Shown here in pieces: positions 1-5,860 of a DNA stretch of 8,278 nucleotides. The stretch's first letter is position 1, and each line of letters starts with the position of its first letter. Location: contig PMYM01000220.1 in assembly GCA_003171235.1 (NCBI GenBank), forward strand, positions 3,467 through 11,744, in the 5' to 3' direction. A model generated the notes under the pieces. It made no database searches. It was not told the DNA's origin and saw only the letters and a program-made list of their open reading frames with translations. A program made the position numbers and the translations under genes. This DNA comes from Phycisphaerales bacterium. Its GTDB lineage: Bacteria > Planctomycetota > Phycisphaerae > SM23-33.

Positions 1-1
1 C

Positions 2-2527
2 GACACCTACCACCACACCTTCTTTGAGATGCTGGGCAACTGGTCATTCGGCGACTACTTCAAGGCCGAGGCCATCGCCTGGGCGTGGGAACTTCTCACG
101 CAGGTCTGGCGCCTGCCCAAGGACAGGCTGTACGCCACCGTCTTTGGCGGCGACCCCGCCAGCGGCCTGAAGCGCGACGATGAGGCGGCGGACCTCTGGG
201 CCGGCCGAACCGACATCCGCCCCGAGCGCATCCTGGACGGCAGCCTGAAGGACAACTTCTGGGAGATGGGCCCCACCGGCCCGTGCGGGCCCTGCACCGA
301 AATCACCTACGACATGGGCCAGGGCGCCTGCGACGGCTCGCGCCACCCCGGCGCGGCCTGCGCCGTGAACGTCTCGGGCTGCAGCCGGTTCGTCGAAATC
401 TGGAACCTGGTCTTCATCCAGTTCAACCGCGACGAGGCGGGGGCGCTCACCCCCCTGCCGGCCAAGCACGTGGACACCGGCATGGGCTTCGAGCGCGTCA
501 CCCGCGTGCTGCAAGGCAAAACGAGCAACTACGACACCGACATCTTCGCCCCGCTGGTCGCCTGGCTGGAGAAGAAGTCCGGCGTCGGCTACGGCGCCGC
601 GGCGGATACGGACGTGGCCTTCCGCGTCATCGCCGACCACGCCCGGTCGGTGGGTTTCGCCATCGCCGACGGCATCCTGCCCGCCAACGACGGCCGCGGG
701 TATGTCATCCGCCGCATCCTGCGCCGGGCCGCACGCTTCGGCCGGAAGCTGGGCCTGCACGAACCCTACATGCACCAGATGGTGGCCGTGCTGGCCGACC
801 AGATGGGCGAGGTCTTCCCCGAACTCCGCCAGCGGCAGAAGGTGGTCGAGGCGACCATCCTGGACGAGGAAACGTCCTTCAACCGGACGCTCGACCGCGG
901 CATCGACTTGTTCGAGCGGGCAGCCAACCAGGTACCCGCCGGCGGGAGCAAGCAGATATCCGGCCAGACGGCCTTTGAACTCTACGCCACCTTCGGTTTT
1001 CCGACGGACCTGACCCAACTGATGGCGGCGGAGTGCGGCCTGTCGGTTGACATGCCCGGGTATGAGCGGGAAATGGAGGAGCACCGCAAGATCAGCTCGG
1101 CCGGTGAGAAGTTTGCGGCGGCGACCGTCACCGGCCTGCCGGCCACTGACGACTCGGCCAAGTACAACCCCGCTCCCATCCAGGCCAAGGTGCTGGGCTG
1201 GGTGACGGGCGAGAAATTCGTCAACCAGGGCAATCTAGCGGCCGGGGCGGAGGCCGCTCTTGTGCTGGAACGCACAAACTTCTACGGCGAATCGGGCGGG
1301 CAGGTGGGCGACGCCGGCCAGTTGGAATGGCCCGGCGGGCTGCTGGCCGTGCGCGACACCCAGCTTGCCGGCCAGTGCGTGCTGCATGTGGGCAAGGTTG
1401 AAAAGGGTTCGCTGGCCGTGGGGCAGGAAGTCGCCGCTAGCGTCGGCCCGGCCCGCATGGACACACGGCGCAACCACACGGCAACGCACCTGTTGAACTG
1501 GGCGCTGCGGCAGACCGTGGCCGGGGACGTCGATCAGGCCGGCAGCGTGGTCGAGCCCGAGCGCCTGAGGTTTGACTTCACCAGCGGGCCGCTCACAAAG
1601 GAGCAGCTCCGGCAGGTCGAACTGCTGGTCAACCAGCGGGTGCTGGCCGACGAACCGGTGACGGTCCGCGTCATGCCCCTGGCCAAGGCGCGGGAGATCC
1701 CCGGCGTGCGGGCGGTCTTCGGCGAGAAATACCCCGACCCGGTCCGCGTGGTCAGCATCGGCGGTGGTAGCACAGGCGTCGCGCCTGTGAGTCTTGGTGG
1801 CACAGGTTTTCAACCTGTGCAGAAAGGAACAGGTTACAAACCTGTTCCACATGAGCCAAGTGTCGCGGGCCACTCGCCCGCGTCCGGAACTACAGCCTCC
1901 GTGGAATTCTGTGGCGGCAGTCACCTGGACCGCACCAGCCAGATCGGGCTGTTCAAGATTCTCTCGGAGGAATCGGTGGCCCGGGGCGTGCGGCGAATCA
2001 CGGCCCTCACCGGCAGCGCCGCCGTGCTTTACGTGCAAGACTTGGCCAACGCGGCTGACCAGGCCGCACTGCTCCTGCGCACCAGCCCTGACCAACTGGC
2101 TCCGCGCATCGCGGCCATGCAGGCCGAAATCAAGAAGCTGCGCAAGGGTGCGGCGACCGCAACGGCCGCCGGCGGGGCCGAGGAGGTCATCCAGACCCCT
2201 GCCGGCAAGGTGGTCATCGCCCAGACCGGCGGCACCGACCCAGCCGCCCTGCGCACCCTGTGCGACAAGCTCCGCCAGAGCGGGGCGGTGGCCGTGCTGG
2301 CCGCCGGGGCAGACCAGGAGAAGGTCACGCTGGTGGCCATGCTGACCGAGGAACTGGTCAAGGCCGGCAAGGTCAAGGCCGGCGACTGGGTCAAGGTCGC
2401 AGCCGGGCCCGTCGGCGGTTCCGGCGGCGGCAAGCCCACCCTGGCCCAGGCCGGGGGCAAAGACCCCGCCAAACTGCCCGAGGCCCTCGCGGTCGCCAAG
2501 GCCTGGATCACAGAGAAGCTAGGTTAA
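2..2527 (+). CDS. alaS: Alanyl-tRNA synthetase (AlaRS), 5'-truncated by window edge, with an in-frame palindromic insertion
   Basis: This cytoplasmic class II synthetase charges tRNA-Ala with alanine and edits mischarged Ser and Gly. The frame is open from base 2 (first residues DTYHHTFFEMLGNW) and ends at TAA 2525-2527, giving 841 residues. By comparison with E. coli AlaRS (876 aa), about 90-100 N-terminal residues lie outside the window. Visible hallmarks in order are FFEMLGNWSFGDYFK, GPTGPCGPCTEI, VEIWNLVFIQFNR, HVDTGMGFERV, SNYDTDIF and ADGILPANDGRGYVIRRILRR of the aminoacylation and tRNA-recognition domains. The editing domain has HTATH (bases 1475-1489) and CGGSH (1910-1924), which supply the HxxxH and CxxxH zinc/editing residues. 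The C-Ala domain ends with GGSGGGKPTLAQAGG. Between VRVVSIGG and SVEFCGGSH there are about 44 extra residues (about 1766-1897) encoded by palindromic repeats. All conserved motifs on both sides remain in frame, so the gene looks functional. The stop codon lies inside the first octamer of the downstream repeat. Confidence 0.97.
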   Translation, partial: DTYHHTFFEMLGNWSFGDYFKAEAIAWAWELLTQVWRLPKDRLYATVFGGDPASGLKRDDEAADLWAGRTDIRPERILDGSLKDNFWEMGPTGPCGPCTEITYDMGQGACDGSRHPGAACAVNVSGCSRFVEIWNLVFIQFNRDEAGALTPLPAKHVDTGMGFERVTRVLQGKTSNYDTDIFAPLVAWLEKKSGVGYGAAADTDVAFRVIADHARSVGFAIADGILPANDGRGYVIRRILRRAARFGRKLGLHEPYMHQMVAVLADQMGEVFPELRQRQKVVEATILDEETSFNRTLDRGIDLFERAANQVPAGGSKQISGQTAFELYATFGFPTDLTQLMAAECGLSVDMPGYEREMEEHRKISSAGEKFAAATVTGLPATDDSAKYNPAPIQAKVLGWVTGEKFVNQGNLAAGAEAALVLERTNFYGESGGQVGDAGQLEWPGGLLAVRDTQLAGQCVLHVGKVEKGSLAVGQEVAASVGPARMDTRRNHTATHLLNWALRQTVAGDVDQAGSVVEPERLRFDFTSGPLTKEQLRQVELLVNQRVLADEPVTVRVMPLAKAREIPGVRAVFGEKYPDPVRVVSIGGGSTGVAPVSLGGTGFQPVQKGTGYKPVPHEPSVAGHSPASGTTASVEFCGGSHLDRTSQIGLFKILSEESVARGVRRITALTGSAAVLYVQDLANAADQAALLLRTSPDQLAPRIAAMQAEIKKLRKGAATATAAGGAEEVIQTPAGKVVIAQTGGTDPAALRTLCDKLRQSGAVAVLAAGADQEKVTLVAMLTEELVKAGKVKAGDWVKVAAGPVGGSGGGKPTLAQAGGKDPAKLPEALAVAKAWITEKLG
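1771..1882. repeat. Four-palindrome repeat cluster inserted in frame in alaS
   Basis: Four short palindromes lie in a row. Unit A is 1771-1789 (cacaggcg/tcg/cgcctgtg). Unit B is 1801-1819 (cacaggtt/ttc/aacctgtg). Unit C is 1826-1848 (ggaacaggtt/aca/aacctgttcc). Unit D is 1864-1882 (cgcgggc, 5-nt loop, gcccgcg). Each fits a 19-nt, 8-3-8 plan; C is extended by two base pairs per side and D has its innermost pair mismatched. The segment interrupts the well-conserved editing-domain stretch of AlaRS, adding about 132 nt (44 codons, a multiple of three). Its middle is visibly AT-richer than flanking alaS. The units read as TGVAPV, TGFQPV, TGYKPV and AGHSPA. Insertion by a repeat element is inferred from the family alignment I know. 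What is directly seen is the palindrome series and its position. Confidence 0.9.
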
Positions 2528-2617
2528 TCGGTGAATCTGTTGATCGGTTAATCAGAGAGATTACCTCGGTGGGAGCGTTCTCCCCGATTAACCGATTCAC
2601 TGATTAACCGATTCACT
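2522..2617. repeat. 96-bp octamer-built inverted repeat between convergent genes; possible bidirectional terminator
   Basis: The left arm, 2522-2553, is four octamers: ggttaatc, ggtgaatc, tgttgatc, ggttaatc. The right arm, 2586-2617, read on the minus strand, is agtgaatc, ggttaatc, agtgaatc, ggttaatc, which is a 16-bp unit repeated twice. The arms pair at 26 of 32 positions. The spacer, 2554-2585, is also 32 nt and contains a small hairpin (gggag/cgtt/ctccc, 2571-2584). The last Gly codon and stop of alaS lie in the first octamer, and the minus-strand gene's stop begins one base past the right arm. Placement between two converging 3' ends suggests transcription termination or mRNA end protection. 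There is no clear T-run on either side, so a canonical intrinsic terminator is not demonstrated. Confidence 0.8.
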
Positions 2618-2618
2618 G

Positions 2619-3845
2619 CTACTCCAATGACCAGCAGGTCAGGTTGTCCTGGTCCTTGATGAAGATCTTGCCGCCCGAGATCACCGGGGTGGCGTAAGTC
2701 GAGGGCGTGTCGGAGACCTTGTACTTGATCACTTCCGCGTATGCCTTCGCATCCGGCTTGAAAACCACCAATGGCCCGGTGTCGGGCAGGGCCATGATTA
2801 CCGTGCCGGCGTCCACCATGGCGCCGTAGCCCCGGCCATACTTGACCGCGTCGGTCCAGGCGGTCTTACCTTCATCCTTGGCGCTGAGGCAATAAATGTT
2901 GCCCTTGTCGGAAACGCCAAAGAGCAGGCCGTCCTTGAGCACCTGGCTGGAGAACTGGTCGCCCACTTCCTTGTTGGCCCACAGTTCGGTGGCTTGGAAC
3001 TTGTCGCCTTGCTTTTCGATCTTGAGGGCCTTGGTGCCGCGGCCGGCGCCGGTGCAGATGACCGTCTGGCCGTCGATGATCGGCGTGGCGGCGTTGTAGT
3101 TCATGCCCGAGGCTACAAACGGAACCTGCCAGAGAAGTTTGCCGTCGGCGGCCGAAACTCCGATTATGCTCTTCTCAGTCAGGGTGACGATCTGCTTCAC
3201 GCCGCCCAGTTCAGCCATGACGGGCGAGGCATAGCCCGGGCCCTCGTCGGGCCATTTCCACTTCTCGCTGCCGTCGGCCATGTTCAAGGCAACCAGGGCG
3301 CCCGAGCCCTCGCCGCCCAGATAGGTGATAACCACGTCGCCGCTGATCAGGGGCGAGGCGGCGGTGTAGAACTTGGGCACTGATTTGTAACTCTCGTTGC
3401 GCCACAGTACCTGCTTCTCGGACTTGTTGGCCGCCAGGCAACTGACCACGCCGGTGACACCCACGGTGACGACCTTGCCGTCAGCGACGGCCGGCGAGGC
3501 CCGCGGGCCGGCATGCGCCCGTCCGGACGGGGGAGGAATGGCCGGCACGGCGAACTTGTCCCGCCAGATTTCCTCCTTGGTGTCGGCATTGAGGCAGATG
3601 GTGACCTCGTCACCGCCGTCGCGGGCGAAGACGTAGAGTTTGCCGCCCGCCAGTGCGGGGGTGGAATCGCCCGAACCCACCTTTACCTGCCACTTCTGGG
3701 CCAATTCCTTCGGCCAACTCGAGGGGGCTTTGAAGCCCTCGACCTTGCCGTCGCGACTGGGCCCGCGCCACTGAGGCCAATCCTGGGCCAGCACTGCCGC
3801 CCCCGCTATAAACACGGCAAATCCTGCAACCATCGCTCGCTTCAT
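2619..3845 (-). CDS. Exported PQQ-like beta-propeller repeat protein (BamB-like fold), function unknown
   Basis: This is a 408-residue protein. The N-terminus MKRAMVAGFAVFIAGAAVLA is a signal peptide with two basic residues, a hydrophobic core and a likely signal peptidase I site after VLA (A20|Q21). The mature protein starts QDWPQWRGPSRDG. The WPQWRGP motif at residues 23-29 is typical of planctomycete secreted PQQ-repeat proteins. The remainder shows recurring blade-like strands of the pattern 'sGkvyv..gl.al...G...W' (e.g. TPALAGGKLYVFARDGG, ASPAVADGKVVTVGVTG, ATPIIDGQTVICTGAG, ATPVISGGKIFIKDQDN), as expected for a propeller of about 7-8 blades. There is no catalytic domain, membrane anchor or quinoprotein disulfide signature that I can identify, so calling it a dehydrogenase is not justified. 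A structural or polymer-binding role in the envelope is the family-level guess. It converges on alaS and diverges from rpmF, so it is probably a single-gene transcript. The start at 3845 is chosen for the signal peptide and Shine-Dalgarno. An in-frame ATG at 3938 would put 31 non-signal-like residues in front. Confidence 0.88.
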   Translation of the reverse strand: MKRAMVAGFAVFIAGAAVLAQDWPQWRGPSRDGKVEGFKAPSSWPKELAQKWQVKVGSGDSTPALAGGKLYVFARDGGDEVTICLNADTKEEIWRDKFAVPAIPPPSGRAHAGPRASPAVADGKVVTVGVTGVVSCLAANKSEKQVLWRNESYKSVPKFYTAASPLISGDVVITYLGGEGSGALVALNMADGSEKWKWPDEGPGYASPVMAELGGVKQIVTLTEKSIIGVSAADGKLLWQVPFVASGMNYNAATPIIDGQTVICTGAGRGTKALKIEKQGDKFQATELWANKEVGDQFSSQVLKDGLLFGVSDKGNIYCLSAKDEGKTAWTDAVKYGRGYGAMVDAGTVIMALPDTGPLVVFKPDAKAYAEVIKYKVSDTPSTYATPVISGGKIFIKDQDNLTCWSLE

Positions 3846-3852
3846 GACCTGG

Positions 3853-3857
3853 CTCCT
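3853..3857 (-). promoter_or_regulatory. Shine-Dalgarno deciding the start of the PQQ-like gene
   Basis: On the minus strand this reads AGGAG, seven nucleotides before the ATG at 3845. It supports this start over the upstream in-frame ATG at 3938, which has no comparable site and no signal peptide behind it. Confidence 0.75.
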
Positions 3858-4092
3858 AGAGAAGAGGGTTAGAATGTTACGATGCTGTGCTGCGCCACAA
3901 TAGACTCTCCGACCGGGCAAGGCCACCATCGGGGTCACTTTTCTTCCCGCCCCTCCTTCGGCGGGCTGGTCAGGGATGCACCAGGGAATATAGTGGCGTA
4001 GGTTTGTCTATTGTTGCCTTCAATTCGCACATCCAAGAGGCGCTCCGAGAAACTGGCGCAGCGTGGGGTGAAGGAATGGCCAGGCCCGAAGC

Positions 4093-4395
4093 GGCCGGGA
4101 AGAGTTTAGCCGGGGGTGGAGCGGCGACGCTTTTTCCTCTTTGTCGTCGCGGAACCCCCGGTCGCGGCCCGCTCAGGAAGACAAAGCGACTGACGTGGTC
4201 CCACCCGGGGACTGGCCTGACTCGCGATGCCGCGGCAAGCCGCGTTTCCGGGCCGATCACGCCATCGGCAGGCACGAACATGTCACTCATGTGGTCATGG
4301 CACTGCCCTTGACTGCGTGGGTGCCTTTTCCGGGGGCTGCGCTGCGCCCGGCTTGGCCGGTGCTCGCTTCGCCCCCGGCTAAGTCCTCGCCGGCC
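4093..4395. repeat. Segment bounded by 31-bp imperfect inverted repeats
   Basis: Bases 4093-4123 match the reverse complement of 4365-4395 at 24 of 31 positions without gaps. The perfect 11-bp core is ttagccggggg (4106-4116) opposite cccccggctaa (4372-4382). Each end also folds locally. On the left, ccgggggt 4110-4117 pairs with acccccgg 4154-4161, with an inner stem gcgacg/cgtcgc (4124-4129, 4145-4150). On the right, ccgggggc 4330-4337 pairs with gcccccgg 4371-4378. It could be a small non-coding repeat element or two oppositely oriented copies of one dispersed repeat. No target-site duplication or transposase is visible. Confidence 0.5.
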
Positions 4396-4537
4396 CTTGG
4401 GGCCTTGAGCTTCCTGCGCCATGGACCATTTCGCCATTACTGAATCCTTGCCGTCCAGTAAGGAACTACGATTCTCAGTTGGGATGGCCTCCTCCGTTGG
4501 GTGTACATACCCGCCGGCCGTGGCCGGGAATTTTAGA

Positions 4538-4566
4538 TTGACAACTTCTGACGACGTGGCTACCTT
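4538..4566 (+). promoter_or_regulatory. Candidate sigma-70-type promoter for the rpmF-plsX-fab operon
   Basis: A perfect -35 hexamer TTGACA at 4538-4543 is followed after 17 bp by TACCTT at 4561-4566, a weak -10 (three of six consensus bases). The setting is locally AT-rich in otherwise GC-rich DNA, about 100 bp before rpmF. Alternative -10 sequences such as TACAGT at 4583-4588 exist but are too far from this -35. The prediction rests on the -35 and the spacing only. Confidence 0.45.
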
Positions 4567-4597
4567 TCTGCGGACTTTTTGGTACAGTAGTGTGCTT

Positions 4598-4621
4598 GCC
4601 GCCGGCAGCACCCCCGGCGGC
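4598..4621 (+). other. GC-rich hairpin in the presumed rpmF leader
   Basis: gccgccgg (4598-4605) pairs perfectly with ccggcggc (4614-4621) across an 8-nt loop, 42 nt before the rpmF start and downstream of the candidate promoter. No T-run follows, so it is not an intrinsic terminator. It could stabilise the leader or act in regulation, but this is unproven. Confidence 0.5.
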
Positions 4622-4663
4622 GCAATACGCGGTGCCAAGGGTCTTTGTCTTAAAGAGGAGATT

Positions 4664-4846
4664 ATGCAACCATCACAAAAAACCGGGCATGCACGCAGCC
4701 GGTGCCGGCGGTCCCACCAGGCCCTCAAGCCGGTGAATTTCTTCGACTGCCCAAAGTGCAATCATCCCAAACTCCCCCATGCCGCCTGCGACAACTGCGG
4801 CTACGTCCGCCCGGGCCTGAGCCTGAGTATCGAAAAGCAGGAGTAA
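4664..4846 (+). CDS. rpmF: 50S ribosomal protein L32
   Basis: This is a 60-residue protein of the large ribosomal subunit. The zinc-ribbon core is FDCPKCNHPKLPHAACDNCGYVR, with cysteines C29, C32, C42 and C45; CPxC...KLPHxxCxxCGY is the L32 signature. The basic N-terminus (HARSRCRRSHQAL) matches the usual L32 rRNA-binding tail, although the first residues are MQPSQ rather than the common MAVPK. A purine-rich Shine-Dalgarno AGAGGAG (4654-4660) stands just before the ATG. The stop is 3 bp before plsX, and the plsX Shine-Dalgarno lies at the end of this gene, implying co-transcription and probable translational coupling. rpmF next to plsX-fab genes is a widespread bacterial arrangement. The DUF177/YceD gene that often precedes rpmF is not found in the upstream 818 bp. 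Confidence 0.95.
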   Translation: MQPSQKTGHARSRCRRSHQALKPVNFFDCPKCNHPKLPHAACDNCGYVRPGLSLSIEKQE

Positions 4847-4849
4847 GGC

Positions 4850-5860
4850 ATGCGTATTGGCATCGATGCCATGGGCGGCGACTTTGCCCCGGCCCAACCC
4901 GTCAAGGGCGCGCTGGAGGCCAAGAGCCTGCTGGGCAAAGATGACCAGATCGTGCTGATCGGCGACGAGCCGGCCATCCGCCAGCATCTGGACAGCCAGG
5001 CCGGCTGGCCCAGCTTCATCCGCATCGCCCAGGCCGACCAGGTGGTGGGCATGAACGAAAAGCCCGTCGAGGCCCACCGGGCCAAGCCGCGAAACAGCAT
5101 TCTGCGAATGGCCGAAATGGCCGCCGCCGGGGAGATCGACGCCTGCATCTCCGCCGGGAACACCGGGGCCTGCGTGGCCGCCTGCCAGATGCGGCTGCGC
5201 CGCCTGAGCGGCGTGTCTCGCCCGGGCATCGCCATCGTCATCCCCACGCTGCACGGCCCGGTCGTGCTGTGCGACGTGGGCGCCAACGTGGACTGCCGCC
5301 CCCAGCACCTCTACCAGTACGGCGTGATGGCGGCGGAATACTCCCGCGGCATCTGCCACATCGCCGACCCGCGCGTGGGCCTGCTGTCCATCGGCGAGGA
5401 AGACGCCAAGGGCAACGAACTGGTCAAGGAAACCCGCGAGCTGCTGCGGGGCGACAAGAGCGTCAACTTCGTCGGCAACGTGGAAGGGCGCGATATTTTC
5501 CGCGGCCTGGCCGACGTGGTCGTGTGCGAGGGCTTCGTCGGCAACGTCTGCCTGAAACTGGTGGAAGGTTTCGCCGAAAACGTTTTCCAGTCGCTCTTTG
5601 CCCAGATGGGCAAGGTCCAGGGCGAGGCCGCCGGCCAGTTGCAGGCGGCGGTGGGCAAACTGCGCGAGAAATTCGACTTCAACGAGTACGGCGGCGCCCC
5701 CCTGCTGGGCGTCAACGGCGTGTGCATCATCTGTCACGGGGCCAGCCAGCACCGGGCCATTTTCAATGCCGTGCGGGTGGCGACGGGCTTCTGCCGCACC
5801 GGCATCAACGATCGCATCAAGGCCCGCTTCGCCGACAGCCAGGACGCCCGCGATGAATAA
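4850..5860 (+). CDS. plsX: Phosphate acyltransferase (acyl-ACP:phosphate transacylase)
   Basis: PlsX converts acyl-ACP and phosphate to acyl-phosphate, the donor used by PlsY for glycerol-3-phosphate acylation. It is a peripheral membrane enzyme at the start of phospholipid synthesis. The protein has 336 residues, the normal family length. Signature segments are IDAMGGD (residues 5-11), SAGNTGA (101-107), DVGANVDC (142-149), VGLLSIGEEDAKGNELVKET, NFVGNVEGRDIF, EGFVGNV (from 227) and YGGAPLLGVNGVCIICHG near the C-terminus. All match PlsX. The ATG has Shine-Dalgarno AGGAG at 4839-4843 with a 6-nt gap, placed over the end of rpmF. The 3' end overlaps the fabH start by 8 bp (5853-5860). Confidence 0.97.
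   Translation: MRIGIDAMGGDFAPAQPVKGALEAKSLLGKDDQIVLIGDEPAIRQHLDSQAGWPSFIRIAQADQVVGMNEKPVEAHRAKPRNSILRMAEMAAAGEIDACISAGNTGACVAACQMRLRRLSGVSRPGIAIVIPTLHGPVVLCDVGANVDCRPQHLYQYGVMAAEYSRGICHIADPRVGLLSIGEEDAKGNELVKETRELLRGDKSVNFVGNVEGRDIFRGLADVVVCEGFVGNVCLKLVEGFAENVFQSLFAQMGKVQGEAAGQLQAAVGKLREKFDFNEYGGAPLLGVNGVCIICHGASQHRAIFNAVRVATGFCRTGINDRIKARFADSQDARDE

Larger units (their letters stand above)
3846..4663. other. Divergent intergenic region (818 bp) without a convincing gene
   Basis: This region separates the minus-strand propeller gene from the plus-strand rpmF operon. Open frames cross it on both strands, but none has recognisable protein sequence, a good ribosome site or protein-like composition. 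It contains several inverted repeats: cccgcc/ggcggg at 3946-3965, cgcggc/aa/gccgcg at 4231-4244, the pair around 4093-4395, and a palindrome at 4514-4527. The putative rpmF promoter and a leader hairpin are at the right end. I found no tRNA-like T-arm and no riboswitch core that I recognise. An unannotated small RNA cannot be excluded. Confidence 0.7.

Noticed and set aside
44..1084. A 346-codon minus-strand open frame opposite alaS
   Set aside because: It is a shadow frame of a clearly conserved synthetase, with no family features.
1766..1897. An intein, intron or frameshift in alaS
   Set aside because: The insert is only about 44 codons, lacks intein splice motifs, has no group I/II intron features, and the frame is continuous with intact motifs on both sides.
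2619..3845. A quinoprotein alcohol dehydrogenase assignment for the beta-propeller gene
   Set aside because: At 408 residues it is much shorter than PQQ dehydrogenases (about 600-700) and shows no catalytic or PQQ-ligand signature that I can identify; only the propeller fold is supported.
3887..4312. A 141-codon plus-strand open frame after the start of the propeller gene
   Set aside because: It has no ribosome site, its composition is unlike the neighbouring proteins, and it is crossed by the inverted-repeat segment. It is probably chance in GC-rich DNA.
4450..4461. A 12-mer gccgtccagtaa shared with 6902-6913 in the fabH-fabD repeat
   Set aside because: The exact match is real but short, without a palindrome around it at 4450. 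It may be a fragment of the same repeat family or chance, and is too weak to call.
3970..4761. A 263-codon minus-strand open frame in the intergenic region
   Set aside because: It begins inside rpmF and runs through inverted repeats. The product is Arg/Pro/Ser-rich without motifs, and I see no good start with a ribosome site. A shorter real gene inside it cannot be fully excluded.
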